Shown: in pieces, positions 54,991 to 64,000 of the stretch
Layout: each line of letters begins with the position of its first letter
Position numbering within the stretch: the stretch's first letter is position 1
Origin: Neoceratodus forsteri
Taxonomy: Eukaryota; Chordata; Ceratodontiformes; Ceratodontidae
Assembly (NCBI GenBank): GCA_016271365.2
Contig: CM028132.1
Location: 1,187,907,001-1,187,971,000 of the forward strand
Direction of reading: 5' to 3'
Length of the DNA stretch: 64,000 nt
Program-made: the position numbers and the translations under genes
Notes under the pieces: model-generated
Told to the model about the DNA's origin: nothing
The model's database searches: none
The model's input: the letters and a program-made list of their open reading frames with translations, nothing else

Positions 54991-55705
54991 GACGCAACAT
55001 ACTGTACTATAACCGTACTTTTAATTTGTACCAAAACACATGCCTGTGAAGATTTATAAGTTATATATTGTGCTGTGTCTGCACTTTATACTGTATCAAG
55101 AAATGTACTGCGTTATGTTCACTGTACCTCCCAGACCCTTTCCCCCAGGTCGCACCTGGGAACAAGCCTCAATTCCACGTGCCTTTATTTATGACTTTGT
55201 TTAACGGGTAGGTGCACTGATCCAAGGGACCATTTTTAGGCATGATCCGGGCCGTGAGGCATGAGTAAGGAAAATTACATTGAACAAAATGGTACAAGCA
55301 TTAAACAGGCAGTGGTAACAGTATACTACAATCGAACATAGTACAAGTGTGCCTTTCCCAGTCATCAGTTTTCATATAAACAGAGGACTCACAGAAAGTC
55401 AGCCTTTAGCAGTTTCCTTGGAGGGTACAGTTATATTTGTTATCCTTCAATGCAGTTTGTCCTGTGCGTTCATAAGAAACTGTCCGCTGTCATTTTTTTT
55501 TTTTTTAGGATCCAGAAGTTAAGACATTAGTCTGCATTGCTAATATATGATCTCTATACATTAGACCCACCTCAAGATCGGGCCCTGTAAAGCTGAATCC
55601 ACTCCAGCTGGAACTCCACAAAGTGCTAACTTCTGATCCTGTTTGTCCATTGCACTAAGCAGGGCCACAGAGGTAAACTGTTATGTAAGTAGGAACCCAC
55701 AGGTT
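54991..55705. other. Unassigned; probable LINE 3' UTR then unknown
   Basis: The first part may be the 3' UTR of the preceding LINE. The remainder shows nothing recognisable apart from a T run near 55494-55507. Confidence 0.35.
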
Positions 55706-56442
55706 ATTTATTTAAAAGTTGATAACCAGGAAAGGCACCATGAACCGAAACTCGCTTCCAGGTGTGACCAAAAAACAACTGACATGCAGAGTGCAATGAA
55801 ATGTACATATCAATGAACTATACATAACAAGAGATAATTATAGCATGGCAAATAGAAGTACAACTCAAAAGCTATTTACAAAGAGAAAGAGAAACTATAT
55901 AGAAAGGTATCTATAGAGAGGAAAGGAGAGGGGTCAGATGTGACTGGCAAGGCCTAGGTGGAAGAACAGATGCAGGAGGTATTGGAGGGTGGTCTGAGTA
56001 GGCGCCTGACAGTAGGGAAGGAAGAAGAGAGGCATGAGAGGGAAGGCTGCTTCAGAGGAAGGGAAGTCTATAAGAAAAGGAGAGTTTGGCTGCAGAGGTG
56101 CAGACATGTGGGAGAGAGAAAGTGTGGGTACTGTTACAACAGGAGTTGTAGGGCGAGGGAGCAGCAGGAGAGAGGAGAGAAGCAAGACAGGATGGGAGAG
56201 ACCCAAACCAGTATTTAGCAATGAAGGTAGAGCAATGAGAGGAGTGCCTCTGTGAGAGGGACTGAAGGGAAAGGGAGGAGCAAAGGTCACAGTGGTGAGT
56301 TGGGGGGGGGGATTAGAAGTGAACCCACAGAATGCATGAAACACCACATCCAGTTTGGTGAGGGAGGTAGTTGGAGCAGCACTGTAAACAATGTCTGCAC
56401 AGTCAAAGGTTAGGAGGATCCATTTTACCAGGAGGTCACGTC

Positions 56443-57354
56443 TTACAGGGAGAGAGAGAGACTGGATTTGTGGCGATAAAATAATCCTAGCTTAGGACAT
56501 AGTTTAGCGTGGACAGCGTTGAAGTGGGAGGAGAAATCGAGGGAGGGGTCAAGCCAGATGCAAAGATATATATAGGTCAGGACACTGCCGAGGGGAGTGT
56601 TGACTGCAGAGAAGAAAACCGGGAGGGAGAGAAGCCTGGTGAGTTTTTGTTTAGAGCCAAACGTCATGGCCATAATTTTTTTGGTATTAAGCTTAAGGCA
56701 GTTGTTTTCAAACCAGGCTGCGACAGATGAGAAATATTTTTGAAGGCGAGACTGAACTACATGGATAGATGGGATGGACAGTAAGAGGATGGTATCGTCC
56801 ACATACGTGTGCATGTGGGCATGGGTACAGGCAGAGAGGAGATCATTTATAAAGAGGGAAAAGAGAACAGATCCACGGACTGAACCCTGGGGAACACCAG
56901 CAAGCATAGGTAGGGGTTGAGAGAGGACGTTGTTGATAGAAACAGACTGGGAGCGGCCAGTTAGGTAGGAGCTGAACCAGACTACAGAGTCTGGGGAAAG
57001 TCCTATAGAGCTTAGCTTAGAGAGAAGGAGGGAACGGGAAACAGAATCAAAGGCATCTGTGAGGTCGATAAATATAACTGAGGTGATCTGACCCTGATCC
57101 ATGGCTGAGTGAACAGCATCCATGAAACGTAGGAGAGAAGAGGTGGTCGAGTGGGATTTCCTGAATCCTGACTGGAATGGTGAGAGGGTGTTAGATGAAG
57201 ATAGGAAATCGTTAAGCTTGGCGAGAATTAGAGATTCTTGCACTTTGGCAAGGGTGGGGAGAAGAGAGATTGGGTGGAAGTTTCCAGGGATAGTGGAGTC
57301 ACCACCTTTGTGGAGGGGGAGAACAGTGGCAGACTGCCAGGCATCTGGGACCAT
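56443..57354 (-). CDS. LINE reverse transcriptase, open for 303 codons, YVDD box
   Basis: The longest uninterrupted RT in the window. Blocks in order: ATVLPLHKGGDSTIPGNFHP then ISLLPTLAKVQESLI; FQSGFRKSHSTTSSLL; motif A VIFIDLTDAFDSVSRSLL; motif B LAGVPQGSVRGSVLFSLFIN; motif C HTYVDDTILLLS; then AAWFENNCLKLNTKK. The box is YVDD rather than the usual YADD of the clade. Motif B has RGSVLF where LGPLLF is usual, so the protein is mutated though open. It is a fragment of ORF2 whose other parts lie in other frames. The Met is not the native start. Confidence 0.75.
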   Translation of the reverse strand: MVPDAWQSATVLPLHKGGDSTIPGNFHPISLLPTLAKVQESLILAKLNDFLSSSNTLSPFQSGFRKSHSTTSSLLRFMDAVHSAMDQGQITSVIFIDLTDAFDSVSRSLLLSKLSSIGLSPDSVVWFSSYLTGRSQSVSINNVLSQPLPMLAGVPQGSVRGSVLFSLFINDLLSACTHAHMHTYVDDTILLLSIPSIHVVQSRLQKYFSSVAAWFENNCLKLNTKKIMAMTFGSKQKLTRLLSLPVFFSAVNTPLGSVLTYIYLCIWLDPSLDFSSHFNAVHAKLCPKLGLFYRHKSSLSLSL

Positions 57355-57943
57355 GGCAGAGGAGAAAGAGAGAGAGAGCGATATTAAGGATGTAGGTTAA
57401 ACGGGGTCACTATTGAAGGGGCAGAGATTTTTAGGAGCCTGGGATGAAGTCCATCGGGGCCAGACTTGTTGAGATTGAGAGAGGTAAGCGCTCTCAAAAC
57501 TTCAGATGGTAGAATAGGTGGAAGATGTAGATCAGAAGTCTGTGAGAAACGGAGGGGGGAGTGAGGAGGGATGGGGGTCCCTACAGGAACAGCACAGGAA
57601 GTGAAGTATTTGCTAAGGGCTTTGCAACATGAGCTGGATCGGATATAAGTTAGCCATCCACCTGAATGTGTGTGGGGAGAAGCAAGCAAAGGTCATGCCA
57701 GAAGGAGGACGGAGTACTATTAGAGGGATGCAACCAAGATTTAAAGAAGTCAGATTTTGTGCCCCAGATGCTTAAGGTACAATTGTTACAGAGGATACAG
57801 AAGGCCTGGAGGTGGGCTTGGGAGCCTGAAGCTTTGAAACGGCACCAAGCATGGTCACAAGCTCTGCACTTGGCTAGGATATCATGGGTTATCCAGGGAT
57901 GGTGGGTGTGCCTTACTCTGGCTGTTTTAAAGGAGTTCTATCG

Positions 57944-58541
57944 GCAACGGAAAAGCCCCAACCACTGCACAGATCGGGACTTCACCGCTCTGGCTCCCCC
58001 ATAGTCACTACAATAAACATCTGGTTTATTTACGATCACACGAAATCCTGGAGAATCTCGTGGCCCTGACATTTTAACACGGCGCCAGAACCACCTGAAT
58101 CTCATCTGGAAACACTGCAGATTGTGATGTTTAATTTCCCTGCATTAATAGTCCCTATTTATGGAACAATAACAGTGTCTGTATTAATATCTGGTGATTA
58201 TTACGATTTGATTAAACTCCCATGGGTATGCCTGCCATACCCATGGATGTAGTCAAATTCCGTGAAAACAGCATCGGGTATTAAAGATATTGACCCGGGG
58301 TTTGTTCCATACATAGGGACTGTATTAATGCTGGGGTAATGAAACGTCACGATCTTCCAACGTTTCCAGCGAGATCACGGTGGTTCCAAGGTGCCATATT
58401 TAAAAATGTCAGGGCCACCTGGGGATTCTCAGGATTTTACGAGCGAGATGGTAAATAAACCAGATGTTTATTATGGTGACTGCAGGTGGGGCCAGAGCAG
58501 TGAAGCCCAGATATGTCAAAGAGTTGGGGCTTTTCCATTGC
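57944..58541. mobile_element. Large foldback element, 598 bp, inside LINE
   Basis: The block is one imperfect palindrome without a real spacer. Outer arms gcaacggaaaagccccaac / gttggggcttttccattgc. Next, aataaacatctggtttattt and its mirror aaataaaccagatgtttatt; ggccctgacatttt / aaaatgtcagggcc. The centre is ccatgggtatg-cctgc-catacccatgg (58220-58246). Arms are about 295 bp each with visible divergence. It lies in the linker region of a minus LINE, which continues on both sides, so it is an insertion. No ORF. Superfamily unknown. Confidence 0.85.
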
Positions 58542-58835
58542 TAGTAGTTTTCCTTTGGGGGCGCGGGTTTTCCCAGATCTTCAGGAAAGACAGGTGAAGT
58601 GAGAGGGCGGAGTCTACTGAGAGAAAGATAGACGGGCACAAGTTAGCCAGTGCCAAATCCTGGAGAGGTTTATGTACGTCAAGGGATTTCAGAGGGCAGA
58701 ACTGGATATATTGGGGGAGGGTGGAGGATGGGCTTTTCTGATGCAGTAGGTAGGGCAGTGGTCGCCAAGGACATCAGGTAAGATGCCAGCAAAGCAAATG
58801 CGATGGGGGTGAGAAGAGAGCACCCAGACTACCAG

Positions 58836-60317
58836 TGAGTGAAATAACAAGAAAGGAAAATTATACCCCTCAAAATGTAGAATTCCTACTAAGAGCCTTG
58901 CACATTTTATATCACTTCAATTCCTTTTTTTTTTTTCCAGCACCACCTAGAATGATTTATGTAGTCTCCGAGGCAGGGTTCCCTAAAGTCTTCCTGCACC
59001 AGATTCATCATCTGTCAATTGTTTTAAAATGCTGACCGCAAGAAAACCTGTGCTGCTATCTACTAATTAACCATTGATTGTATCAAGGTAACTTATCCCA
59101 GTGAACAAAGTACAGAGTTTTTGCACTGATACATTTTTTTCTACTTTAAAAATAAAATAAATCTACTTTCTTAAAATTAAATTTGATAAAACAGTTAACA
59201 CCAGCCCTAACAATAAAGTCTTAAATAACTTCGTATTCGTTTATTTCCTTCCTCTAGTACATATTTCAGAGCCTGACTGATGCAAAACAAACACATCCCG
59301 ACAGCCATTGTAAGCCACCAGCAATCATAATAAAATCATTGGTCAGCCAGTAAACAATGTTAAGCATGTAGGACTCCTTATCTAATGCCTTTTGAAAAGG
59401 TAATAACGCTCAAGACAGTAACGTGTCTGTCATCACAGGAAAAAAAGCATCGATCGCATCAAGCAACCTGTATGCATGTTAACAAAACAGCATAACAGAT
59501 CAAGGTTCGTTCCCCCAACCCCATATCATCCCAATTTTTTAACAGATCAACTCAGCTGCATTACCTTGTCTTTATCAAACTGATTATTGCACTACTTAAC
59601 ATAATAATCCCCGCCATCACCGCGTAACCGTGCAAATACAGAACTCAAAAACTGACTAAATTATTTTTATACCACAGAGGCGCTACTGTATGCAAGAACC
59701 GATTCTGAAACTTACAAATAACCAGCTAACTCAATATTATATATAAAATTTAAATCCGGTCTCATATCTGGATGTCCAGCACAGGGCTGCGGAACAGTAT
59801 ATTTGAAACAGTCCCCTCCCTCCTTTGGCATCGGTTTTAAATACAACAATCGGTCAAGGACGGGACGAAGCAGAAGCTGCGGGCGGTTGATGGGGTGTAA
59901 TGTAAGCGGACACAGTGGGTTAGTTGCGGTCATTAGCGCTAAAACAACTGTCATTCTTAACGACAAGCAGAGCACATTGCTTGCTGCCGGGTAAAAAAAA
60001 GTAAGTGGCTAAGCTGCTTAAGCAGGTCGAAAGAAAAAGCTTAACTCATGCAGGAGTAGCGTGTTCAGTTTAAAGACCAGCAGGCAGTAGTAGCATCAGG
60101 ACTTCTGCTCAGCTGTGCCAACAGCTGAACAAGTTGGAAGTTGAGCGACTGATGTCAACGACTCGGCTACTCTGATTTACCAAACTATACATAACCCACT
60201 GTCACCCTGCCCACACACTACTTTTCTGTTTAGCCCCGCAGTCAATATGGCTGAAGCGACACACTGCAGCAACTCCCCCTCCCCAACGAGCTTCTTTCTC
60301 TGCCAAAAGCGTTGGCT
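58836..60317. other. Unassigned; possible intron/flank of the gene at 60318-60560
   Basis: A polypyrimidine tract plus AG, ttttttttttttttccag, at 58926-58940 on the plus strand looks like a splice acceptor, but I cannot identify an exon after it. 59800-59960 is moderately GC-rich. The rest is AT-rich. No repeat family was recognised. The minus 87-codon ORF at 59712 is not supported. Confidence 0.4.
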
Positions 60318-60323
60318 ACTCAC

Positions 60324-60344
60324 CAGCACTGTAAAGAGCAGCAT
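60324..60344 (-). CDS. Candidate first coding exon of an unidentified host gene (minus)
   Basis: On the minus strand a short leader from the GC-rich promoter runs to GAAAATGC (A at -3). The frame ATG CTG CTC TTT ACA GTG CTG is followed at once by GTGAGT (60323-60318), a good splice-donor consensus. The encoded start, MLLFTVL, is hydrophobic, as in a signal peptide or membrane anchor. Seven codons are far too few to identify the gene. Later exons would lie to the left and none was recognised. The upstream in-frame GTG at 60407 is not needed. The support is positional: promoter, start and donor in the right order. Confidence 0.4.
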
Positions 60345-60379
60345 TTTCACTATCCACCTCCCGTCCCAGTGCCGCTGCC

Positions 60380-60560
60380 TAAAAAAGAGCCATAATATTG
60401 CTGCCACGTCTGGATAAGCATGCGCAATATGGTCGGTATGGCTCGCGCGGCGCCGGGGTGCGGAGTCTTACGGGGTTTGTAGTTCTCATCTGGCCGGGCC
60501 GCTGGCAAGTGACGAAGGGAAACTCGCTGCCGAACGAACTACAGCGCCCAGAATACCCCA
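60380..60560. promoter_or_regulatory. Compact GC/CpG-rich promoter with ZNF143/Staf-like and NRF1-like sites
   Basis: The only CpG-dense, non-transposon stretch seen. gaactacagcgcccagaata (60534-60553) matches the ACTACA-x3-CCCAGAAT type ZNF143/Staf site. ggtttgtagttctc (60475-60488) holds a second, reversed ACTACA half. gcatgcgcaatatgg (60418-60432) resembles the NRF1 GCGCATGCGC site. No TATA box is seen, as in housekeeping promoters, which are often bidirectional. It lies upstream of the candidate minus exon at 60344. Confidence 0.6.
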
Positions 60561-60832
60561 CGGGTATTCAGGATGAGAGGTAATTACAAGTTAAACAGCG
60601 TGCAAGGCAACTATTATGGAGGTACACTTTGTGATCCAGCTTTATGTACATTGTTTGAAGAAAAGGGTGCCGTGTTCTGTACTTTGAGGTGGAAGGCATG
60701 AAATGGGGGGTGGTGGGGCCGTTGTGATATCATGAACCCAACAATAGCATAGATATTTGCTATGTTTTGCATTTTTCTTAAAAGAGCAGCTGACACCATT
60801 AGGACAACTGTAAGCCAACAGTAAGTTACCAG

Positions 60833-60938
60833 TAGGTGTGGGTTATGGCCTGATAAGAGCAGGCTCCCAGGTGCGTTATGAGGCGTGCCTGCCATTAGCA
60901 CGTGAAAAGTGCTCTTATCCAGCCATAACCCGCACCTC
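60833..60938. mobile_element. Short foldback element, about 106 bp
   Basis: taggtgtgggttatggcctg, ataagagca at the left is mirrored by tgctcttatccagccataac, ccgcacct at the right (arms of about 30 bases), with about 45 bases between. No clear target duplication. Looks like a miniature inverted-repeat element or a foldback. Confidence 0.65.
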
Positions 60939-60965
60939 CTGAGTGTCTTATTGCACTTATAAAAT

Positions 60966-60978
60966 CCCCCCCCCCCCA
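60966..60978. repeat. Poly(C) tract
   Basis: A run of about 11-13 C near the end of the block between the foldback element and the CR1. Confidence 0.8.
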
Positions 60979-61429
60979 CGAAGTTGATTTAAAAAAATAC
61001 ACACAGTATACATAAAAACAGTAAAGTACATGGTCATATTTATAGAAAAAACGAAAGTAGTCCTTGTCATTGGCTTGGAATGTAGGTGTTTAGGGTTTTC
61101 ATAGATTCGTAGAAGTGTGACGGCAGAAAGGACCAACTAGGCCACCAAGTCTGCCCATTTGCCCAGCTATCTGCTTGACCTGTGCCCCCAACACTCCCAT
61201 GCGGTTGCCCCATGCCCTTTGAATCCCTCCACTGTTTCCTCCAACGACTGCCTCTGGGAGTTTGTTCCACTTTGTACTACTCTGTCTGTGTAATAGTGTT
61301 TTCTAATGTTACCCCAGACTGCCCCCTCCACCTGCAGGCCATGCCCCCTCGTCCTCTGATTTCCCTTCATCTTGAAGATGCTCCCCCCTGGCACCTTGTT
61401 TATACCCTTAATGTACTTGAAAGTCTTGA

Positions 61430-62240
61430 TCATGTCCCCCCCTCCTTCCTCTGTTGCAGGGAGTACATGTTCAGAACTCTCAAACTTTCTTCATAGGATA
61501 GGTGGCTTAACCCTTTTACCATTTTTGTCGCTCTCCTCTGAACCCTCTCTATCCTCCCCACATCCTTCCTGAGGTATGGCCTCCAGAACTGGACTCCGTA
61601 CTCCAAGTGCGGTCTAACTAGATGGGTGTACAAGGGTTCCGTGACCTCCCTATTCCTACTAGTGATCCCCCTTCCGATGCATCCCAGCATTCCACTCCCC
61701 CTGGCCACTGCCCTCCCGCACAGCCCTTCCACCTTCAGGTCCCCAGATATAATGATGCCTAGGTCCCTTTCTTGTTCCATCTCCTCCAGATTTCTGCCCC
61801 CCATACGGTACCCTGCCTTCTGATTTCTGTAGCCCAGATGGATGATCTTACATTTTTCTGTATTGAATGCAAGCTGCAACCTCTTTGACCAAGCCTCAAG
61901 TCTCCCCAAATCTCTCTGCATTTGTTCCACCCCTTCCTCCTTGTCCACCCTATTGTAGATTTTGATATCGTCTGCAAACATACTCACACCCCCCCTCAAG
62001 GCCCTCCACGATGTCCCCTACGAATATACTGAATGGTAGGGGCCCCAGCACTGATCCCTGAGGGACCCCGCTCGTGACCTTGCCCTCCCCGGATGCCATC
62101 CCATTAATTATGACACTCTGCCTCCTTTTCCCCAGCCAGTTTCCCACCCATTTGACTACCCTTTGCCCCAGCCCCAGTCCTGCCATTTTACACAGCAGCC
62201 TCCCATGGGGCACTGAGTCAAACGCCTTTCTGAAATCCAA
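61430..62240 (-). pseudogene. CR1 ORF2 reverse transcriptase palm and thumb
   Basis: 62240-61950 encodes MDFRKAFDSVPHGRLLCKMA (motif A Asp), GVPQGSVLGPLPFSIFVGDI (motif B). After a frameshift near 61985 the frame 61999-61430 gives VSMFADDIKIYN (FADD catalytic box), LQLAFNTEKCKIIHLGYRNQ, then [20 protein letters not shown] and [15 protein letters not shown]. Both catalytic motifs are intact and the split lies between motif B and C. It pairs with the endonuclease part just upstream. Confidence 0.85.
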
Positions 62241-62337
62241 ATAAGCTACATCTACTGCTCTCCCCGATCTAGTTCCTTGGTGACCCCATCAAAAAACGTT
62301 AGCTTCTCCATGAGCTTGCCTACCACTGATGTCAAGC

Positions 62338-63836
62338 TCACGGGCCTGTAACTTCCCACTTCCTCCCTCCCTCCCTCCCTATGCAGGGGGACCACAGTTG
62401 CCTGCCTCCAGTCCTCAGGCACCACCCCGTTTCCAGGGACTGATTGAAGAGTGCGGTCAAAGGTACCGCCAATACCTCCTTTAGCTCCCCCCTTAACATC
62501 CTTGGATGCACCCCATCTGGCCCCATTGCCCTGTCCAAATTCACGCAGCCCAGTTTTTCCAATATTTCCTCCATGAGACATGGCCTCATCTCCACTCCCC
62601 CCTCCCCAGCCATTTCATTTCCTGCTCTGCTGCCTTCTTCTTCTTCCTCCTCCCCTCTCTTGAACACAGAGCAAAAATAGGTGTTTAGTAGGTCCGCCTT
62701 TTCTCTGTCCCATTGTAGCGCCTCCCAATCTTTTGTTCTTAACTGGAGAATCCCCTGCCTAGTCTTCTTCTTTTCATTTACATATCGTAAGAAAGTCTTA
62801 TCCCCGGTTTTGACCCCTCTCGCTATTCGCTCCTCTGTCTGTGCCTTTGCCCTCCTTACCTCTACCCCGGCTTCTCTCTGGCTCGCCTGGTATTTTACCC
62901 AGTTTGCTTCCATCTGAGTTGTCTTGAACCTCTTAAAGGCTTTCCTTTTTGTCCTTACCTCTTTTGCTACTTCCCTAGTAAACCACAGAGGTTTCCTCCT
63001 CCTATTATTTTTATTTTCTCTCTTGGCACAGATGTCAGTGGCCCCTACAATAGCTTCCTTTATCCTCCCCCACTTTGCCTCCTCCTCCGTCAACTCCCCC
63101 AACCCCTGGAACGCCCTAGCCACTATTTCCCCTATTTTTCCAAAGTCCGCCCTCCTGAAATCCAAAACCTTTAACCTAGACCGCTGAACTTCTGCAATGT
63201 TTCTCATTTTAAACCTGACCGTGTTGTGGTCACTCGTACCAAGATGTTCCCCCACCGATACCTCTTCCACCCTTTCTCCATTTGTCAGGACTAGATCAAG
63301 AGTAGCTCCTGCCCTGGTTGGCTCCCTGACCAGTTGACTTAGGAGGGCCAATTGCAGGGAGTCCACTATTTCCCTGCTGCTGGTTGAAGCAGCCAAAAGG
63401 GTGTTCCAGTCTACGTCCGGTAGGTTTAGGTCCCCCATCAGCACCACCTCCCCCCTTGCCGCCATTCTCATGAAACCATCGGCCATACTTCTATCCGAAG
63501 ATTCGTGCTGTGCCGGGGTCTATACACCACTCCCATACGCACTGACTCCCTCTTACCCACCGTCAATGAGACCCAGTGTCCTTCTGCCTCTCCCCTATTA
63601 CCCTGCAATTCTAATGCCCTGATACTCTCCTTTACATAGAGTGCAACCCCCCCCCTTCCCTCCCTGTCCTTCCTGAACAATTTGTACCCTGGTATCTCCA
63701 TTTCCCATCCCTGCTCCTGGTGGCACCATGTTTCTGTTACCCCCACTATGTCAAGGCCCTCCTCTACCATTTTCGCTGTTAGATCTGGGATCTTTCTTCC
63801 CAGATTTCTGGCGTTTGCACACATGACCCTCCACAC
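62338..63836 (-). pseudogene. CR1 ORF2 endonuclease and pre-RT region (382-codon open frame)
   Basis: The frame 63468-63836 starts MWRVMCANARNLGRKIPDL, with DIVGVTETW (catalytic Glu of AP-endonuclease-like domain) and GYKLFRKDREGRGGVALYVK. The 382-codon frame 62338-63486 follows after one shift: VVLMGDLNLPDVDWNT (Asp/Asn of motif GDLN), LVLTNGERVEEV, LGTSDHNTVRFKM (SDH catalytic His/Asp), a basic linker with KNNRRRKPLWFTREVAKEV, then CVNLDRAMGPDGVHPRML of the RT. All visible endonuclease residues are conserved. It nicks target DNA for target-primed reverse transcription. Confidence 0.85.
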
Positions 63837-64000
63837 CCCTCTCTTCTCCTTTCCTATATGTTTTTCCCCCTTACCCTTTTACTGTGTGTGTAGGGCTTTT
63901 AGCTCCCCCCTGCCTCAACAGTCTGGCTTTTCCCTGCCCTCCCCCCTTTGTTTAGTTTAAATGGCAGCGTCTGTCAACCTAATCATCCAGTTTGCATTTG

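Larger units (their letters stand above)
55706..58835 (-). mobile_element. L2/Rex1-like LINE (minus), split by a 598-bp palindrome
   Basis: The tail begins at about 55706 (ggttatttatttaaaagttg, ataaccaggaaaggcacc). RT is at 56443-57354, the RT N-terminal block at 57384-57689 (LTSLNLNKSGPDGLHPRLLK). The pre-RT linker at about 57700-57940 reads HNPWITHDILAKCRACDHAW and LQAFCILCNN. After the palindrome (57944-58541), the minus frame near 58745-58790 reads VLGDHCPTYCI, like the SDH.P end of a LINE endonuclease. The 5' edge is approximate. Confidence 0.7.
61095..64000 (-). mobile_element. CR1-type LINE, best preserved copy (minus), continues past right edge
   Basis: Tail at 61095-61160 (catagattcgtagaagtgtg, gacggcagaaaggacca). 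Then, read leftward from 63836: endonuclease (62338-63836), RT (61430-62581) and the C-terminal coding part (61167-61433, HYYTDRVVQSGTNS). ORF2 is covered almost end to end by a few long frames, so only about four or five frameshifts separate it from a full reading frame. The 5' part (ORF1, if any) is beyond base 64000. Confidence 0.85.

Noticed and set aside
59712..59975. 87-codon minus ORF near the promoter as a host exon
   Set aside because: No splice sites frame it and the protein shows no recognisable domain.
1..64000. CRISPR arrays, bacterial operons or ribosome binding sites
   Set aside because: The window is vertebrate repeat DNA; no regular short repeats with unique spacers and no bacterial gene organisation are present.

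Overview
The window is repeat-dominated vertebrate DNA. Very few stretches can belong to an ordinary host gene. Almost every long protein-like signal is a decayed retrotransposon: DIRS-type tyrosine-recombinase elements (at least seven), CR1-type LINEs (seven 3' ends), three L2/Rex1-like LINEs, one LINE of unclear clade, a Ty3/gypsy gag-protease piece and a MIR-like SINE. Five short palindromic (foldback or MITE-like) DNA elements and several satellite or minisatellite blocks make up much of the rest. Abundant DIRS plus CR1 and L2 elements points to a non-mammalian tetrapod. An amphibian, possibly a caecilian, is my best guess; this is inference from repeat content only.

Layout. 1-3900: a DIRS element on the minus strand, running off the left edge (gag, RT, RNase H). 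3940-5950: nothing recognised. 5955-6907: 3' part of a LINE. 7311-10640: two adjacent minus CR1 copies, the larger one split by a 192 bp hAT-like MITE. 10640-13475: mostly unassigned, with one plus-strand CR1 tail. 13476-15375: two more tandem minus CR1 copies. 16170-24206: DIRS element A (RT, RNase H, recombinase), then remnants of DIRS element H into which gag-only DIRS element B has inserted. 24845-40650: DIRS element C, interrupted by the nearly complete DIRS element D (25750-33165, itself carrying a CR1 at 26278-27965). C is interrupted again by about 5 kb of SINE, L2-like LINE and satellite (35200-40440).

41230-41620: minisatellite. 42060-45070: DIRS element F (gag only). 45841-48170: DIRS element G (left repeat plus gag). 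48643-48835 and 51161-51348: foldback elements. 49758-51026: Ty3/gypsy gag with a SCAN-like capsid segment, zinc knuckle and protease. 51980-52960: satellite with a period near 300 bp. 53880-54990: plus L2/Rex1-like LINE. 55706-58835: minus L2/Rex1-like LINE split by a 598 bp palindrome. 60318-60560: a compact GC-rich promoter with ZNF143/Staf-like and NRF1-like sites and a candidate minus-strand first exon, the only good host-gene signal. 61095-64000: the best preserved minus CR1 copy.

The most informative feature is the DIRS cluster. Elements D and B preserve the inverted terminal repeats and the internal complementary region expected from a circular DIRS intermediate. Unrelated subfamilies share a 10-base core at their ends, and one element sits exactly at that core inside another. 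No intact full-length element was found, so present activity cannot be claimed. All coordinates of element edges are by eye.
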